DNA of 64,000 nucleotides, taken from NCBI RefSeq assembly GCF_904848585.1, contig NZ_CAJHCR010000002.1, positions 1 to 64,000 on the forward strand. The letters are read 5' to 3'. Source of the DNA: Paraburkholderia kirstenboschensis. Lineage in GTDB: Bacteria; Pseudomonadota; Gammaproteobacteria; Burkholderiales; Burkholderiaceae. The translations under genes were made by a program, and so were the position numbers. This document shows positions 10,972 to 20,176 of this stretch, piece after piece. Every line of letters begins with the position of its first letter. The stretch's first letter is position 1. The notes below the pieces were generated by a model that saw only the letters and a program-made list of their open reading frames with translations, was not told the DNA's origin and did not search any database.

Positions 10972-11139
10972 CAGCCTCCCGGTTGGCTCAAGCACTCTTA
11001 TGCGGTCAACAAGGACTACCAGGTGTTGCACGAGACGATCTACAGGAGCCTTTATATACAGGCCCGCGGTGCGCTGAAGAAGGAATTACTCGAACGTTTG
11101 CGACGGACGCGAGCGATGCGTCGTTCCCGTCATCACACC
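10972..11139 (+). pseudogene. IS30-family transposase fragment
   Basis: An open stretch of about 56 codons reads GWLKHSYAVNKDYQVLHE and then TIYRSLYIQARGALKKEL, ending LRRTRAMRRSRHHT. This is the start of the catalytic region of IS30-type transposases. A stop precedes it at 10969 and the family pattern is lost after 11139, so only an internal scrap remains with no ends of the element. It is evidence of an old insertion in this intergenic region. Confidence 0.75.
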
Positions 11140-11778
11140 CGCCTGAGGAAGATCCGCAGCATCCCTGACAACGTGGCTCTAATGAAAACGTGGTCCGATG
11201 AAACGGCCAATTGCGGTGGGACTCCGCCTCCAATTTCCGGCGGCACCCAATCGCCGGACTTCCGCAGCTGGCCCAAGGTTGACGGTTGCGCGCTCAAGCG
11301 AACAACGGCAACTTGGCGTGCGACCGCCTCGTTTCCAGTTGTCGGCTTACTGCATCTGGAGCACTCGACAGCCATTCGCAGAATGAGTAATGAGAGATCC
11401 TTTCGAAGGTGAATAAAACATACGCAGCCTTGCTCCCCGACCATACAATCTGTATTGCACGCTATGCATCGATGAATCGCAAGCGATTCCCTGCATCGAC
11501 CGCACGTAGCATTACTGCATTCATTGCAATAGATGTTTAATCCGTCGTATGCCAAAGGGTCGCTAGCTGCTGCACATAAGACAATACGGCAACGCTACGC
11601 TCACCAGACCTGCGGCCAATGTTGTCGCCGCCGGGATATGCTCACCGAGGGCAAGCCACAGCTTCGGCGGATTCACGAACTACGGCTTGCCGCGAACAAC
11701 ATGCCAGCCCACCATCATGGCCGCGTATGCGCTTGTGCGTGCACGTGTTCTTCAGTGGACAGTTGGCGACTCTGAACT
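11140..11778. other. intergenic region upstream of the SulP gene
   Basis: About 640 bases after the IS30 scrap. No open frame in it has a recognisable product. A small inverted repeat, GAATCGC-AA-GCGATTC, sits near 11475-11490. The promoter of the SulP gene is expected here. Confidence 0.3.
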
Positions 11779-13557
11779 ATGTCAGCCAACCGACCCGTTG
11801 ACCGACGCCCGAAAGGCGCGGAGAGCTTGCAGCGATGGCTGCGCCACCTTCCTGGCGCCGCCATGCTCAAGGGCTATCACCTGGCGTGGCTCAGGAACGA
11901 TATCGTCGCGGGCCTGGTGCTCACTACAATGCTCGTACCCGTGGGCGTGGCGTATGCGGAGGCGTCCGGCGTGCCAGGTGTGTGCGGCCTGTATGCGACC
12001 ATCGTCCCGCTTGTCGCGTACGCAATCTTCGGCCCAAGCCGGATTCTTGTGCTCGGTCCAGATTCGGCGCTCGCAGCGCCGGTTCTCGCGGTGGTCGTGT
12101 TGAGCACGGTGGGCGACCCCTCGCGCGCGATTGCCGTCGCAAGCATGATGGCGATCGTCTCGGGCCTCGTATGCATCGTCTTCGGTGTGCTTAAGCTCGG
12201 CTTCGTCACGGAGTTGCTCTCCAAGCCTATTCGTTACGGATACATGAATGGCATCGCACTGACGGTCCTGATCAGCCAGTTGCCCAAGCTCTTTGCGATC
12301 TCTTTTGACGATCGGGGGCCACTACGTGATGTGGCCAGTCTCGTCAACGCGATCGCCGCAGGCCAGTCCAACTGGTATAGCTTTGCCGTCGGCGCGGGCA
12401 GTCTCATACTGATCTTGCTGCTCAAGCGCTTCGACAAGGTGCCGGGCATCTTGATCGCGGTCGTACTCGCGACTTCCTGCGTAATCGCGTTCGATCTCGA
12501 CCGCGCGGGCGTGAAGGTGCTCGGCACGATTCCTCAAGGCCTGCCCGCCTTTGCGCTACCGTGGGCGAGCGGGGCCGACATCGTCCGGATCGTGCTCGGC
12601 GGGTGCGCGGTCGCACTGATAGCGTTCGCGGACACGAGCGTCCTTTCCCGCACGTTCGCGGCACGCGCGAACACGCGCGTCGATCCGAACCAGGAAATGA
12701 TCGGGCTGGGCGTCGCCAATCTCGCGAGCGGGCTCTTTCAGGGCTTTCCTATCAGCAGCAGTTCGTCGCGTACACCGGTTGCGGAAGCTGCGGGCGCCCG
12801 AACGCAAATGACGGGCGTCGTCGGCGCACTCGCGGTGGCGGCAGTTCTGCTCGCGGCACCGAATCTGCTGCGCCATCTGCCGAGTAGCGCACTTGCCGCC
12901 GTCGTTATCGCCGCAGCGATCGGGCTCTTCGAGTTCGAAGACCTGAAACGCATCTATCGCATACAGAAATGGGAATTCTGGCTGTCGATCTGCTGCTTCG
13001 TCGGCGTTGCGGTATTCGGCGCGATTCCCGGCATCTGTATCGCCGTCGTGATCGCGATCATTGAATTTCTGTGGGACGGATGGCGACCGCACTATGCCGT
13101 GCTTGGGCGTGTGGACGGTTTGCGCGGCTACCACGACATGAAGCGATACCCGCTCGCCGTACAGATTCCTGGACTGCTGCTATTTCGATGGGACGCGCCG
13201 CTCTTCTTCGCAAATGCGGAGCTGTTCCAACAGCGCCTCATCGAAGCCGTCGATCAGGCGGCCACGCCGGTGCGGCGCGTGGTCATTACGGCAGAGCCGG
13301 TGACGAGCGTGGACGTCACCTCGGCCGACATGCTGCGTGACCTGCATCGGTCATTGCAGGAACGTGGCGTTGAGTTGCATTTCGCAGAGATGAAAGACCC
13401 CGTTCGTGACAAGCTCAGACGCTTCGAACTGTCGTCAATCTTTCCCGACACATGTTTCCATCCGACAATTGGTAGCGCAGTCGATACCTACATCCGCACT
13501 AGCGGCCAAGACCAGGTCACAGACCTGCCGTCTGACGATCGCCGAGGCGCCTCGTAG
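11779..13557 (+). CDS. SulP-family anion permease with STAS domain
   Basis: 592 residues. The membrane part, about residues 30-430, has the SulP signature near the N-terminus (LVPVGVAYAEASGVPGVCGLYATIVPLVAYAIFGPSR, seen across residues 50-95) and about 10-12 hydrophobic segments. A cytoplasmic STAS domain follows from about 445 to 570 (VQIPGLLLFRWDAPLFFANAE, then TSVDVTSADMLRDLH). SulP proteins carry sulfate, bicarbonate or dicarboxylates; the substrate here is not deducible. The ATG at 11779 has only a weak ribosome site; a downstream ATG at MLKGYHLAWLRN is an alternative start. It is monocistronic, with no carbonic anhydrase gene beside it. Confidence 0.9.
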   Translation: MSANRPVDRRPKGAESLQRWLRHLPGAAMLKGYHLAWLRNDIVAGLVLTTMLVPVGVAYAEASGVPGVCGLYATIVPLVAYAIFGPSRILVLGPDSALAAPVLAVVVLSTVGDPSRAIAVASMMAIVSGLVCIVFGVLKLGFVTELLSKPIRYGYMNGIALTVLISQLPKLFAISFDDRGPLRDVASLVNAIAAGQSNWYSFAVGAGSLILILLLKRFDKVPGILIAVVLATSCVIAFDLDRAGVKVLGTIPQGLPAFALPWASGADIVRIVLGGCAVALIAFADTSVLSRTFAARANTRVDPNQEMIGLGVANLASGLFQGFPISSSSSRTPVAEAAGARTQMTGVVGALAVAAVLLAAPNLLRHLPSSALAAVVIAAAIGLFEFEDLKRIYRIQKWEFWLSICCFVGVAVFGAIPGICIAVVIAIIEFLWDGWRPHYAVLGRVDGLRGYHDMKRYPLAVQIPGLLLFRWDAPLFFANAELFQQRLIEAVDQAATPVRRVVITAEPVTSVDVTSADMLRDLHRSLQERGVELHFAEMKDPVRDKLRRFELSSIFPDTCFHPTIGSAVDTYIRTSGQDQVTDLPSDDRRGAS

Positions 13558-13873
13558 GCGGCATATCGCGGGGTTGCCTGAGATGCGGCTTCATGTCCGC
13601 CTCGCCTCTGTCGCCGTGCTTGCAGGCTGCCCGTCTGGCCGCTGCGCTCGTGATAAGGCCCGTGACAGCGTGCCCGTTAGACGAACCGTAGCGCGACGAC
13701 TCAAAGGAAACCGATCGTCAGACTCGAACGCCTTAGTAGTGCGTGGGAGACAGACAGCGCCGGTATGCAAAGTACTGCTCGCGTCTGCCAAAACCTCAGG
13801 CCGGATGGTTGGCCTCTAGCGAGCCCTCATGCATCACCGCGGACGCCTCGACGACGGACATCGCGCGTCATGC
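13558..13873. other. convergent intergenic region
   Basis: About 315 bases between the ends of the SulP gene (plus) and the DUF2955 gene (minus). No gene and no clear terminator hairpin were recognised. Confidence 0.3.
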
Positions 13874-14893
13874 TCAGACCTCGCAGGATGCGCGATGCCG
13901 ATCGAAGGCCAGAAGCATCACACACGCGTAGAGCGTGACGGCGAGAAAAAGCCCCATGCGCATGGCGAACGCCGTGTAGACATCCTTCCCGGCGACGCTG
14001 TCCTGCACCGACTGGCCCAGCAAGATGATCATCGTGACGAAGCTGTTTAGCCAGAAGCCCGGCGAGTATCGTGTCGGATCGATGCCGCACAGCTTGCGCG
14101 CGACGAGCAGGCCGAAAAGCAGCATCCACAAGAAGAACATCCACAGGTCCACGGCGAGCTTGAGCGCAAACCAGAACGCGATAGCAAGCAGGCCACCGAG
14201 CAGCGTCGAGCCGATAAGCTCAAGCGCCGCACTGCGCGCCGTCGCAGTGCAACTCTGTCTGCCGAGGCTGACGGACTTCATGATGATCGGCATATAGGTC
14301 GCCGGGTCGGTCATGGCGAGCAGGTAGGCCGGCATGACCACGAGCGTTGCGCGCAGCGCCAGGTACATCGCCAGATCGGCGGGAATGGCGCGCGCGGCAG
14401 CCTGTGGGCGCGCGCTCGCGGTTCCGGGAAATAGCCAGTGGGTCAGTGCCGAGATCATCACGGCAAGCACAAGCCCCTTCACGAGTGCGCCGACCACAGT
14501 AACGGCCAGCGGGAAGTCGGCGGTGCCCGCCGCTGAGATCATGGTGAGCCCCGCCACGAGGAAGGTCGCGACGAGATCGTTCCCGCCACCGAGTCCGAAG
14601 CGAAACGCAAGAAAGAGCAAGAAGCCGACGAGAATCACGCCGGCTAAGGCGTAGTGACGAAGCAGCGGGACCAGCAGAAGGCCGCTGCCCGTAGCCAGCA
14701 TCACGACGAGAGAGAGCATCACGCCTGTCCAAAGCGACAGCGGCCGGTTTTGCGTCGCGAGCAGAAAGACGGCGAACACTGGCGCGATCACGGGAATCGG
14801 GAGATCCAGCGCGAAGCTGATCGCGAAGCACAATGCAGCTCCAGTTGCGATGCGGAGCACGCTTCGGCCGGTATGCAGGCGCTCGCTGTCCAT
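13874..14893 (-). CDS. DUF2955/FUSC-like inner-membrane protein of an efflux operon
   Basis: 339 residues with about ten hydrophobic segments in two halves (residues 10-150 and 185-330), the pattern of half-length fusaric-acid-resistance or DUF2955 proteins. A linker with RPQAAARAIPADLAMYLALR lies between the halves. It begins eight bases after the HlyD gene, so it is the last gene of the four-gene unit 18756-13874. By analogy with AaeB/FusC-type systems it is the probable inner-membrane pump partner of the HlyD and NodT proteins. The substrate is unknown, perhaps an aromatic acid or drug. Confidence 0.82.
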   Translation of the reverse strand: MDSERLHTGRSVLRIATGAALCFAISFALDLPIPVIAPVFAVFLLATQNRPLSLWTGVMLSLVVMLATGSGLLLVPLLRHYALAGVILVGFLLFLAFRFGLGGGNDLVATFLVAGLTMISAAGTADFPLAVTVVGALVKGLVLAVMISALTHWLFPGTASARPQAAARAIPADLAMYLALRATLVVMPAYLLAMTDPATYMPIIMKSVSLGRQSCTATARSAALELIGSTLLGGLLAIAFWFALKLAVDLWMFFLWMLLFGLLVARKLCGIDPTRYSPGFWLNSFVTMIILLGQSVQDSVAGKDVYTAFAMRMGLFLAVTLYACVMLLAFDRHRASCEV

Positions 14894-14901
14894 GACCGTC
14901 T

Positions 14902-16059
14902 TCAGTAGACGTAGGAAATCCAGCTCATCACGCGAAAAAAGATCCGCCCGAGGGGATTGAGCAAATTACCCTGAGTCGGGAACGCCATCACCTCGGCCTG
15001 GCCGCCCACACGGATGTTGGAGAGACGCGCACGCTCAGTCGGATCCAACTCGACGACCACCGGAAAGCGCTGCGCGGGACGCAGCCAGTCACGGCTATTC
15101 TGCACGCTGGGAAGGCTGCCGGGCGGCGTGCTCGACCCGACGCTCACGCCATATCCGATGCTGCGCACCCGCCCGTCAAAGACCTCGCCCGGCAGCGCAT
15201 CCAGCGCAACGGCAACTCGGGTGCCGGGCTTCAGACGGCCGAGATTGTTCTCGGTCATATCCGCACTGATCCACACATCGCGGATCGCGATCAGCGTCAT
15301 GACCGCCTTGCCTGCCGCCGCAAATTGCCCGACTTCGGTACTGAGATCCGTGATGACGCCCCCTGTGCGCGCCTTGATACGCGTGTTGGCCAGATCGAGG
15401 TCAGCCTTTTCGAGCGCCGAGGCGGCGCTGCGCAACTGCGCGTTCTCCGCTTCGACGCCACCCTGCTGCTCGCGTGCCCGCTCGACTTCTGCGCGCGCCG
15501 CTGCGACCTGGCTTTGTGCCTGCTCGTACGTGGCGCGTGCCACTTCGAGGCGCCGTAGGGAGATCGTGCCCTCGTCTTCGCGATAAAGCCGCTCGAGCCG
15601 CTCGCTGTCCTGCCTCGCCTTGACCTCGTTCGCGATGGCCGCGCGCAACGATGCGCGCGCCGAGTCGATGCCGGCCGTGCTGGCGCCGATCTGCCGGCGC
15701 ACGGTTTCGAGATCGGCCCGCGCGCGGTCGGCGGCGATGCGATACTGCTGGTCGTCGATTTCGAAGAGCACGTCGCCTGCGGTGACCTCCTGATCGTTAT
15801 GGACTGGCACGCGCGTCACTCGGCCTGATATCTCCGCCACGACGGGCACGACATAGGCCTGCACGCGCGCCTGTTGCGTGTAGGGTGTGAAACGGTCGGC
15901 AAGCAGGTACCAGATGAGGCTCACGACGATCAGCGCGACAACCCACTTCACCGCCCTGCCCGACGGATCTGTGCCCGGTCCCGGCGACGGCGACGGCGAC
16001 GTATGCGCCGGTTGAGTCTGCGCCGGCGCGGCCCTGGTCGGCCCGGACAATTTGCTCAT
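14902..16059 (-). CDS. HlyD/EmrA-type membrane fusion protein
   Basis: 385 residues. After a Pro/Ser-rich cytoplasmic head comes one membrane anchor (about residues 36-57, VKWVVALIVVSLIWYLLADRF). Then come a barrel-sandwich lipoyl half (PVVAEISGRVTRVPVHNDQEVTAGDVLFEID), a long coiled-coil hairpin (about 115-220, rich in Ala/Glu/Arg), the second lipoyl half and a beta-barrel (TRVAVALDALPGEVFDGRVRSIG). It bridges the inner-membrane pump to the NodT channel in the periplasm. The start overlaps the stop of the NodT gene by four bases (ATGA), indicating translational coupling. Confidence 0.92.
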   Translation of the reverse strand: MSKLSGPTRAAPAQTQPAHTSPSPSPGPGTDPSGRAVKWVVALIVVSLIWYLLADRFTPYTQQARVQAYVVPVVAEISGRVTRVPVHNDQEVTAGDVLFEIDDQQYRIAADRARADLETVRRQIGASTAGIDSARASLRAAIANEVKARQDSERLERLYREDEGTISLRRLEVARATYEQAQSQVAAARAEVERAREQQGGVEAENAQLRSAASALEKADLDLANTRIKARTGGVITDLSTEVGQFAAAGKAVMTLIAIRDVWISADMTENNLGRLKPGTRVAVALDALPGEVFDGRVRSIGYGVSVGSSTPPGSLPSVQNSRDWLRPAQRFPVVVELDPTERARLSNIRVGGQAEVMAFPTQGNLLNPLGRIFFRVMSWISYVY

Positions 16060-17633
16060 CGGGACGCTCCCTCGGCCGGCGCGTTCGCGGCGGGCGGCTC
16101 GCTCAGTTCGTTCAGCAGGTTACCCCAGTCGGTGCGTTGTTCCATCTGCTGGCGCGTTGCGGCATCGGAGAGCGGTTGCAGTGTGGTCCAGCCGCCGCCC
16201 AGCGCCTTGTAGAGCGCGATCAGACTGGCTGTGGCGTTTCGCCGGTTGACGACATAGGCGTCCTGCTGCGCAAATAGCGTGCGCTGTGCATCGAGCACGC
16301 GCTGAAAGTCCGAGTATCCTTCCCGGTAGATCGCGCCAGCGAGCGTCAGCGAGCGCCTCGCAGCACCTTGAGCTTCGTTCAGGATCGAGTCCCGCCGCAA
16401 CGCGGCGAACAGCGCCGTGGCGGCATCGTCGGCTTCGCGCGCAGCTTCGCGCACAGTGTTCTGGTAGGCAACTGTCAACTGCTGCAGCCGGGCGTCCTGG
16501 ACGCGCACGTTGTTGGTGATCCTCCCGTGATCGAAAACATTCCAGGTGACGCTCGGGCCGCCTGCCACCGCGAGGGTGTTCGCCGAGCCGGTGAGTGAAC
16601 TGGCGCTCCAGACGAGCGTGCCGAGCAGCGACACCGACGGGTAGAGATCGGCTTTCGCCACACCGATGAGCGCCGACTGAGCGGCCATCTGATACTCGGC
16701 GGCACGCACATCCGGACGCCGCAGTAATAGTTCGGCTGGCACGTCCTGCAGCACGGCTCGGTCCACGAGAGGAATCACACCTTCCTTGCCGGAGGACGCG
16801 TCCAACTCCGGCAGCGGCCCGGGCGGACGCCCCATCAGCACGGACAACGCGTGCCGCGCGAGGACGATCTGGCTTTCGAAATCCGGGATACTGCTCAATG
16901 TGCCCAGATATTGCGTCTTCGCCTGCTGAAGATCCAGCTCGTCCGTCTCGCCGGCCTTGAATAGCTTTTGCGCGATGTCATAGCTACGCTTTTGCAATTG
17001 GGCATTCTCGCGCGCGATGCGCAGGCGCGCCTCGGCGGTGCGCATGGTGAAATAGGTGTCGGCGATCTGTGCGTGCAACAGGACCAGCACGGTATCGCGG
17101 TTCGCCTGCGCGGCAAAGAACGCCGCGTCGGCCGACTCGATTGCACGGGCGAAACGTCCCCAGAAGTCGAGCTCCCAGCCGACGACGAACCCCGCGCCAT
17201 ACTGCAAGTAAACGCCCGAGCGCGTATTGAAACCCTCCGAGCGCTTGCGCGCCGAGGCGAGCACCTCGGCGCTCGCCTGTTGCACCTGAGGATAACGTCC
17301 CGCGAGCGCAATGCCCAGTTGCGCGCGCGCTTCGATCACACGCAGGCCGGCGATCTGCAGGTCGCCATTGCCGGCATCGGCCTGCACGATCAGACGCCCA
17401 ACAGTGTCGTCGCCGAAAACCTTCCACCATTCCCGGAGGTCGGGCTGCGATGCTTGCCGCGTAACGGCATCGAGTGTCGCGCTGCTCCAGCGCTCGCTCC
17501 AGTTTTCGCGTTGTGGATGAAAGTCGGGACCCACGCGCATGCAGCCGCTCAGGCACCCTGCAATGCACACGATGGCGCAGCCGCTGGCGTGGCGCAGACG
17601 TGTGATCCCGCATGGGCGCATTGAAGGCAACAT
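16056..17633 (-). CDS. NodT-family outer-membrane efflux lipoprotein (TolC-like)
   Basis: 525 residues. The N-terminus ends in a lipobox LSGC (Cys31), followed by MRVGPDFHPQ, the usual start of NodT channels. Two outer-membrane-efflux repeats follow (about residues 80-270 and 290-500) with typical motifs such as VGWELDFWGRFARAIESADA and LLLRRPDVRAAEYQMAAQSALIGVAKADLYPSVSL. It forms the outer-membrane duct for the HlyD/DUF2955 pump and is the second gene of the operon, 22 bases after the AI-2E-type permease gene. Confidence 0.92.
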   Translation of the reverse strand: MLPSMRPCGITRLRHASGCAIVCIAGCLSGCMRVGPDFHPQRENWSERWSSATLDAVTRQASQPDLREWWKVFGDDTVGRLIVQADAGNGDLQIAGLRVIEARAQLGIALAGRYPQVQQASAEVLASARKRSEGFNTRSGVYLQYGAGFVVGWELDFWGRFARAIESADAAFFAAQANRDTVLVLLHAQIADTYFTMRTAEARLRIARENAQLQKRSYDIAQKLFKAGETDELDLQQAKTQYLGTLSSIPDFESQIVLARHALSVLMGRPPGPLPELDASSGKEGVIPLVDRAVLQDVPAELLLRRPDVRAAEYQMAAQSALIGVAKADLYPSVSLLGTLVWSASSLTGSANTLAVAGGPSVTWNVFDHGRITNNVRVQDARLQQLTVAYQNTVREAAREADDAATALFAALRRDSILNEAQGAARRSLTLAGAIYREGYSDFQRVLDAQRTLFAQQDAYVVNRRNATASLIALYKALGGGWTTLQPLSDAATRQQMEQRTDWGNLLNELSEPPAANAPAEGASR

Positions 17634-17655
17634 GGGCGTCGTCTGCGCAGCGTCC

Positions 17656-18756
17656 TCAGGAGTGCTTTTGCTCTGTCAACAGATCGGGTTCCGGCTGGTC
17701 TTTCACCCAGCGCCAGAACAGTTTGTAAGCTACCGCCAGCATCACGGGACCGATGAACAGGCCGATCAACCCGCCCGTCACCATTCCGCCAAGCGCGCCG
17801 ATCAGCACCACGGGCATCGGCACCGCAACGCCGCGTCCAAGCAGCAGCGGCTTGAGCACGTTGTCAGCGAGACCCGCGACAAAAACATAAACGGAAAACG
17901 CGATCGTCGCCGCGCTGATGCCGCTCGTTACAATCACGAAGATGATGACGGGAACCGTGATCAATGTGGCTGGCAGCTGCATGATCCCGATGAGCAGCAC
18001 GGCGAGCGCGAGCAGACCCGCACCGGGGATGCCCATGACGACGAACGCGATGCCGATCAGCAGCATCTGGATGAATGCGATCCCGACCACACCCTGCGCC
18101 ACGGCGCGAATCGTAGCCGTGCACAGATCGGCGATCTGCCGGCCGTTCTCGGGGCCGGAGATGCGCGAGGCGATCTGCACCGCGCTCTGATAACCCTTTT
18201 CGCCGTGCGCCATAAAGATGCCCGCGACGATCAAGGAGAGAAAGAAAACCAGCAGTGCGGTTCCGAGACCAGTAACCGTGCCGAGCACCGCGAGACCGGC
18301 TTGTTTGAGCTGAGGCGCGAACTCTTGCGCGAGGCCTGACAGATCCGTCGATGCCTGGGTCCAGAAGTCGAACACCCTCTGTCCCACCAGAGGCCATGCG
18401 GCCACTGATTCCGCAGGCGGTGGTATCTGGAAGCTACCGCTCCTGAAAACGGCCGTCGCGCGTTCGACCGAGCCGGCCACGGCAACGCCGAGCAGATACG
18501 TCGGGACGAGGATGACGACAAAAGCAACGAGGATGATCAGCGTCGCGATCAGGCCATCCTTGCCGGCGCGCCGACCGCGAAGCCGAACCTGGAGCGGATA
18601 GAGCGTGACCGCGAGAATCACCGCCCAGACCATCAGGTCGAGGAACGGGACAAAAACACGGAAGCAGAGGACGGCGAGAACAGCGACGAGTCCGGCGCGG
18701 ATCAGAATGTCGAGCAGCTCTCTGGAGAGCGTGCGTTCGGTAATCGGCGATAGCAT
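17656..18756 (-). CDS. AI-2E/PerM-family transporter
   Basis: 366 residues from the ATG at 18756, selected because GAGAGGAGG lies seven bases upstream; the open frame extends 33 codons further without a ribosome site. The family appears as seven or eight hydrophobic segments, paired at the N-terminus (GLVAVLAVLCFRVFVPFLDLMVWAVILAV, residues 20-48), then a periplasmic-size loop and a C-terminal membrane bundle with GVVGIAFIQMLLIGIAFVVMGIPGAGLLAL. Family members export diverse solutes, and AI-2 transport is not established for most. It is first in the efflux operon. Confidence 0.88.
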   Translation of the reverse strand: MLSPITERTLSRELLDILIRAGLVAVLAVLCFRVFVPFLDLMVWAVILAVTLYPLQVRLRGRRAGKDGLIATLIILVAFVVILVPTYLLGVAVAGSVERATAVFRSGSFQIPPPAESVAAWPLVGQRVFDFWTQASTDLSGLAQEFAPQLKQAGLAVLGTVTGLGTALLVFFLSLIVAGIFMAHGEKGYQSAVQIASRISGPENGRQIADLCTATIRAVAQGVVGIAFIQMLLIGIAFVVMGIPGAGLLALAVLLIGIMQLPATLITVPVIIFVIVTSGISAATIAFSVYVFVAGLADNVLKPLLLGRGVAVPMPVVLIGALGGMVTGGLIGLFIGPVMLAVAYKLFWRWVKDQPEPDLLTEQKHS

Positions 18757-19003
18757 CTCATTGCCTCCTCTCAGCTTGACGCAGACCTTCCGAACGGCTA
18801 GCCACCTGGCTGGGACCCGCAACCTGGCGGCCGGACGCGAGTTGCTGTCGCCCATCCTGCAGCACCGGCGACACCGTCCGGCAGAACTGTTCCACCAGAA
18901 GTTCGACTGCCGGAGAATGTGCTCATCCTAAGTCTAGGATGGACAGAACCACTTCTCAAACATCCGGGGAACGGTCTCGGCTGTCGCCCGGCTCGAAGGT
19001 TCG

Positions 19004-20176
19004 TCAGGTCGTCCGCGCTCGCGCATGACTGCCAAAGAGCCGGCGTTGCGCGAGCAGCAGGAGTGGCGTCGATACCATCGAGAGCGCAACGACCAGCGTG
19101 ACCAGCGACGCCTGACGTTGATCGATAACCCTTGCAGCCAATGAAGCGGCCATCACCACGAAGGCGAACTCGCCGCCCTGTGAAAGGAGAATCGCGAAGT
19201 ACGCGCGATGCGGAGGCGGAACTTCGAATCGACTTGCCAGCATCCACTGCGCGATCGCCTTGATGCCGACCAGTGCGACTACCAGCACCGCGACCCGCAC
19301 CGGCTCACGAGTCAATACACTGAAATCCATCGACATACCCACCGCGATAAAAAACAAACCAAGGAGCAGACCCTTGAATGGCGCCATGTCAACCTCAACC
19401 TCGTGGCGATAATCCGAATCTGCCAGCAGCACGCCTGCGACGAACGCACCGAGGGACATCGACAAATGCACGCTTTCCATAAGCAGAGAAATGCCGATGA
19501 TCCAAAGCAGCGCGAACGCCGTGAAGATCTCTGGAACCCCAGTGCTCCTGATCAGACGCAACACGGCGTGCAGCAGATAGCGGCCCGCAAGCGCTACCGC
19601 GCCAAGCATAAGAAGCGCCTTTAGCGCTACGAGCCAACCGGGCTCCGCCGTAGGTATGGGCACGGTCGGCCCAAGCAGCGGTAACAGTGCAATCAGCGGA
19701 ATGGCCGCCATGTCCTGAAACAGCAGAATGCCGAACCCGGCACGGCCTGTCGGCGTGTCCATCAACTTGCGCGCCTGAAGTTCGGACATCACCATTGCAG
19801 TCGATGACAGCGAGAGCGCAAGGCCGCCCGTCAGGGCAATCCGCCACGACAACCCCAGGAGCAGGAAAATCGCCGACAACGCTGCGGCACAAACGGTCAT
19901 TTGCATCGCGCCGTAGCCAAAGATGGTGCGACGCATCGCCCACAACGCGTCCATTCTCATCTCGAGTCCGATCACAAACATCATCAACACGATGCCTAAT
20001 TCTGAAAAATGGAGAATCGCGTCGACATCGGTCACCAACCGCAATGCCCATGGACCGATCATGACGCCCGCCACCAGATAGCCAAGCACCGCCCCGAAGC
20101 CGAGGCGGACCGCCACCGGTACCGTGACCAGCGCGGACGCAAGGAAAACTACAACGTCGATCAGCAAGTTTGACAT
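19004..20176 (-). CDS. CPA2-family cation:proton antiporter, membrane domain only
   Basis: 390 residues with ATG at 20176 after GGGAG. About twelve membrane segments with KefB/C-type motifs: LGYLVAGVMIGPWAL near 35, ELGIVLMMFVIGLEM near 58, LSLSSTAMVMSELQARKL near 125, and LGAFVAGVLLADSDYRHEVE near 245. Many relatives carry a C-terminal RCK/TrkA-N nucleotide-binding domain and are about 550-650 residues; this one ends right after the membrane core. It exchanges K+ or Na+ for protons at the inner membrane. There is no partner gene. Confidence 0.88.
   Translation of the reverse strand: MSNLLIDVVVFLASALVTVPVAVRLGFGAVLGYLVAGVMIGPWALRLVTDVDAILHFSELGIVLMMFVIGLEMRMDALWAMRRTIFGYGAMQMTVCAAALSAIFLLLGLSWRIALTGGLALSLSSTAMVMSELQARKLMDTPTGRAGFGILLFQDMAAIPLIALLPLLGPTVPIPTAEPGWLVALKALLMLGAVALAGRYLLHAVLRLIRSTGVPEIFTAFALLWIIGISLLMESVHLSMSLGAFVAGVLLADSDYRHEVEVDMAPFKGLLLGLFFIAVGMSMDFSVLTREPVRVAVLVVALVGIKAIAQWMLASRFEVPPPHRAYFAILLSQGGEFAFVVMAASLAARVIDQRQASLVTLVVALSMVSTPLLLLAQRRLFGSHARARTT

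Noticed and set aside
11133..11555. Minus-strand 140-codon frame with cysteine-rich start
   Set aside because: The cysteines are not arranged as a known zinc site, no ribosome site is present, and the rest is shadow-like.
18798..19247. Minus-strand frame after the antiporter that might have been a lost RCK domain
   Set aside because: It overlaps the antiporter in another frame and has no Rossmann or GxGxxG motif.
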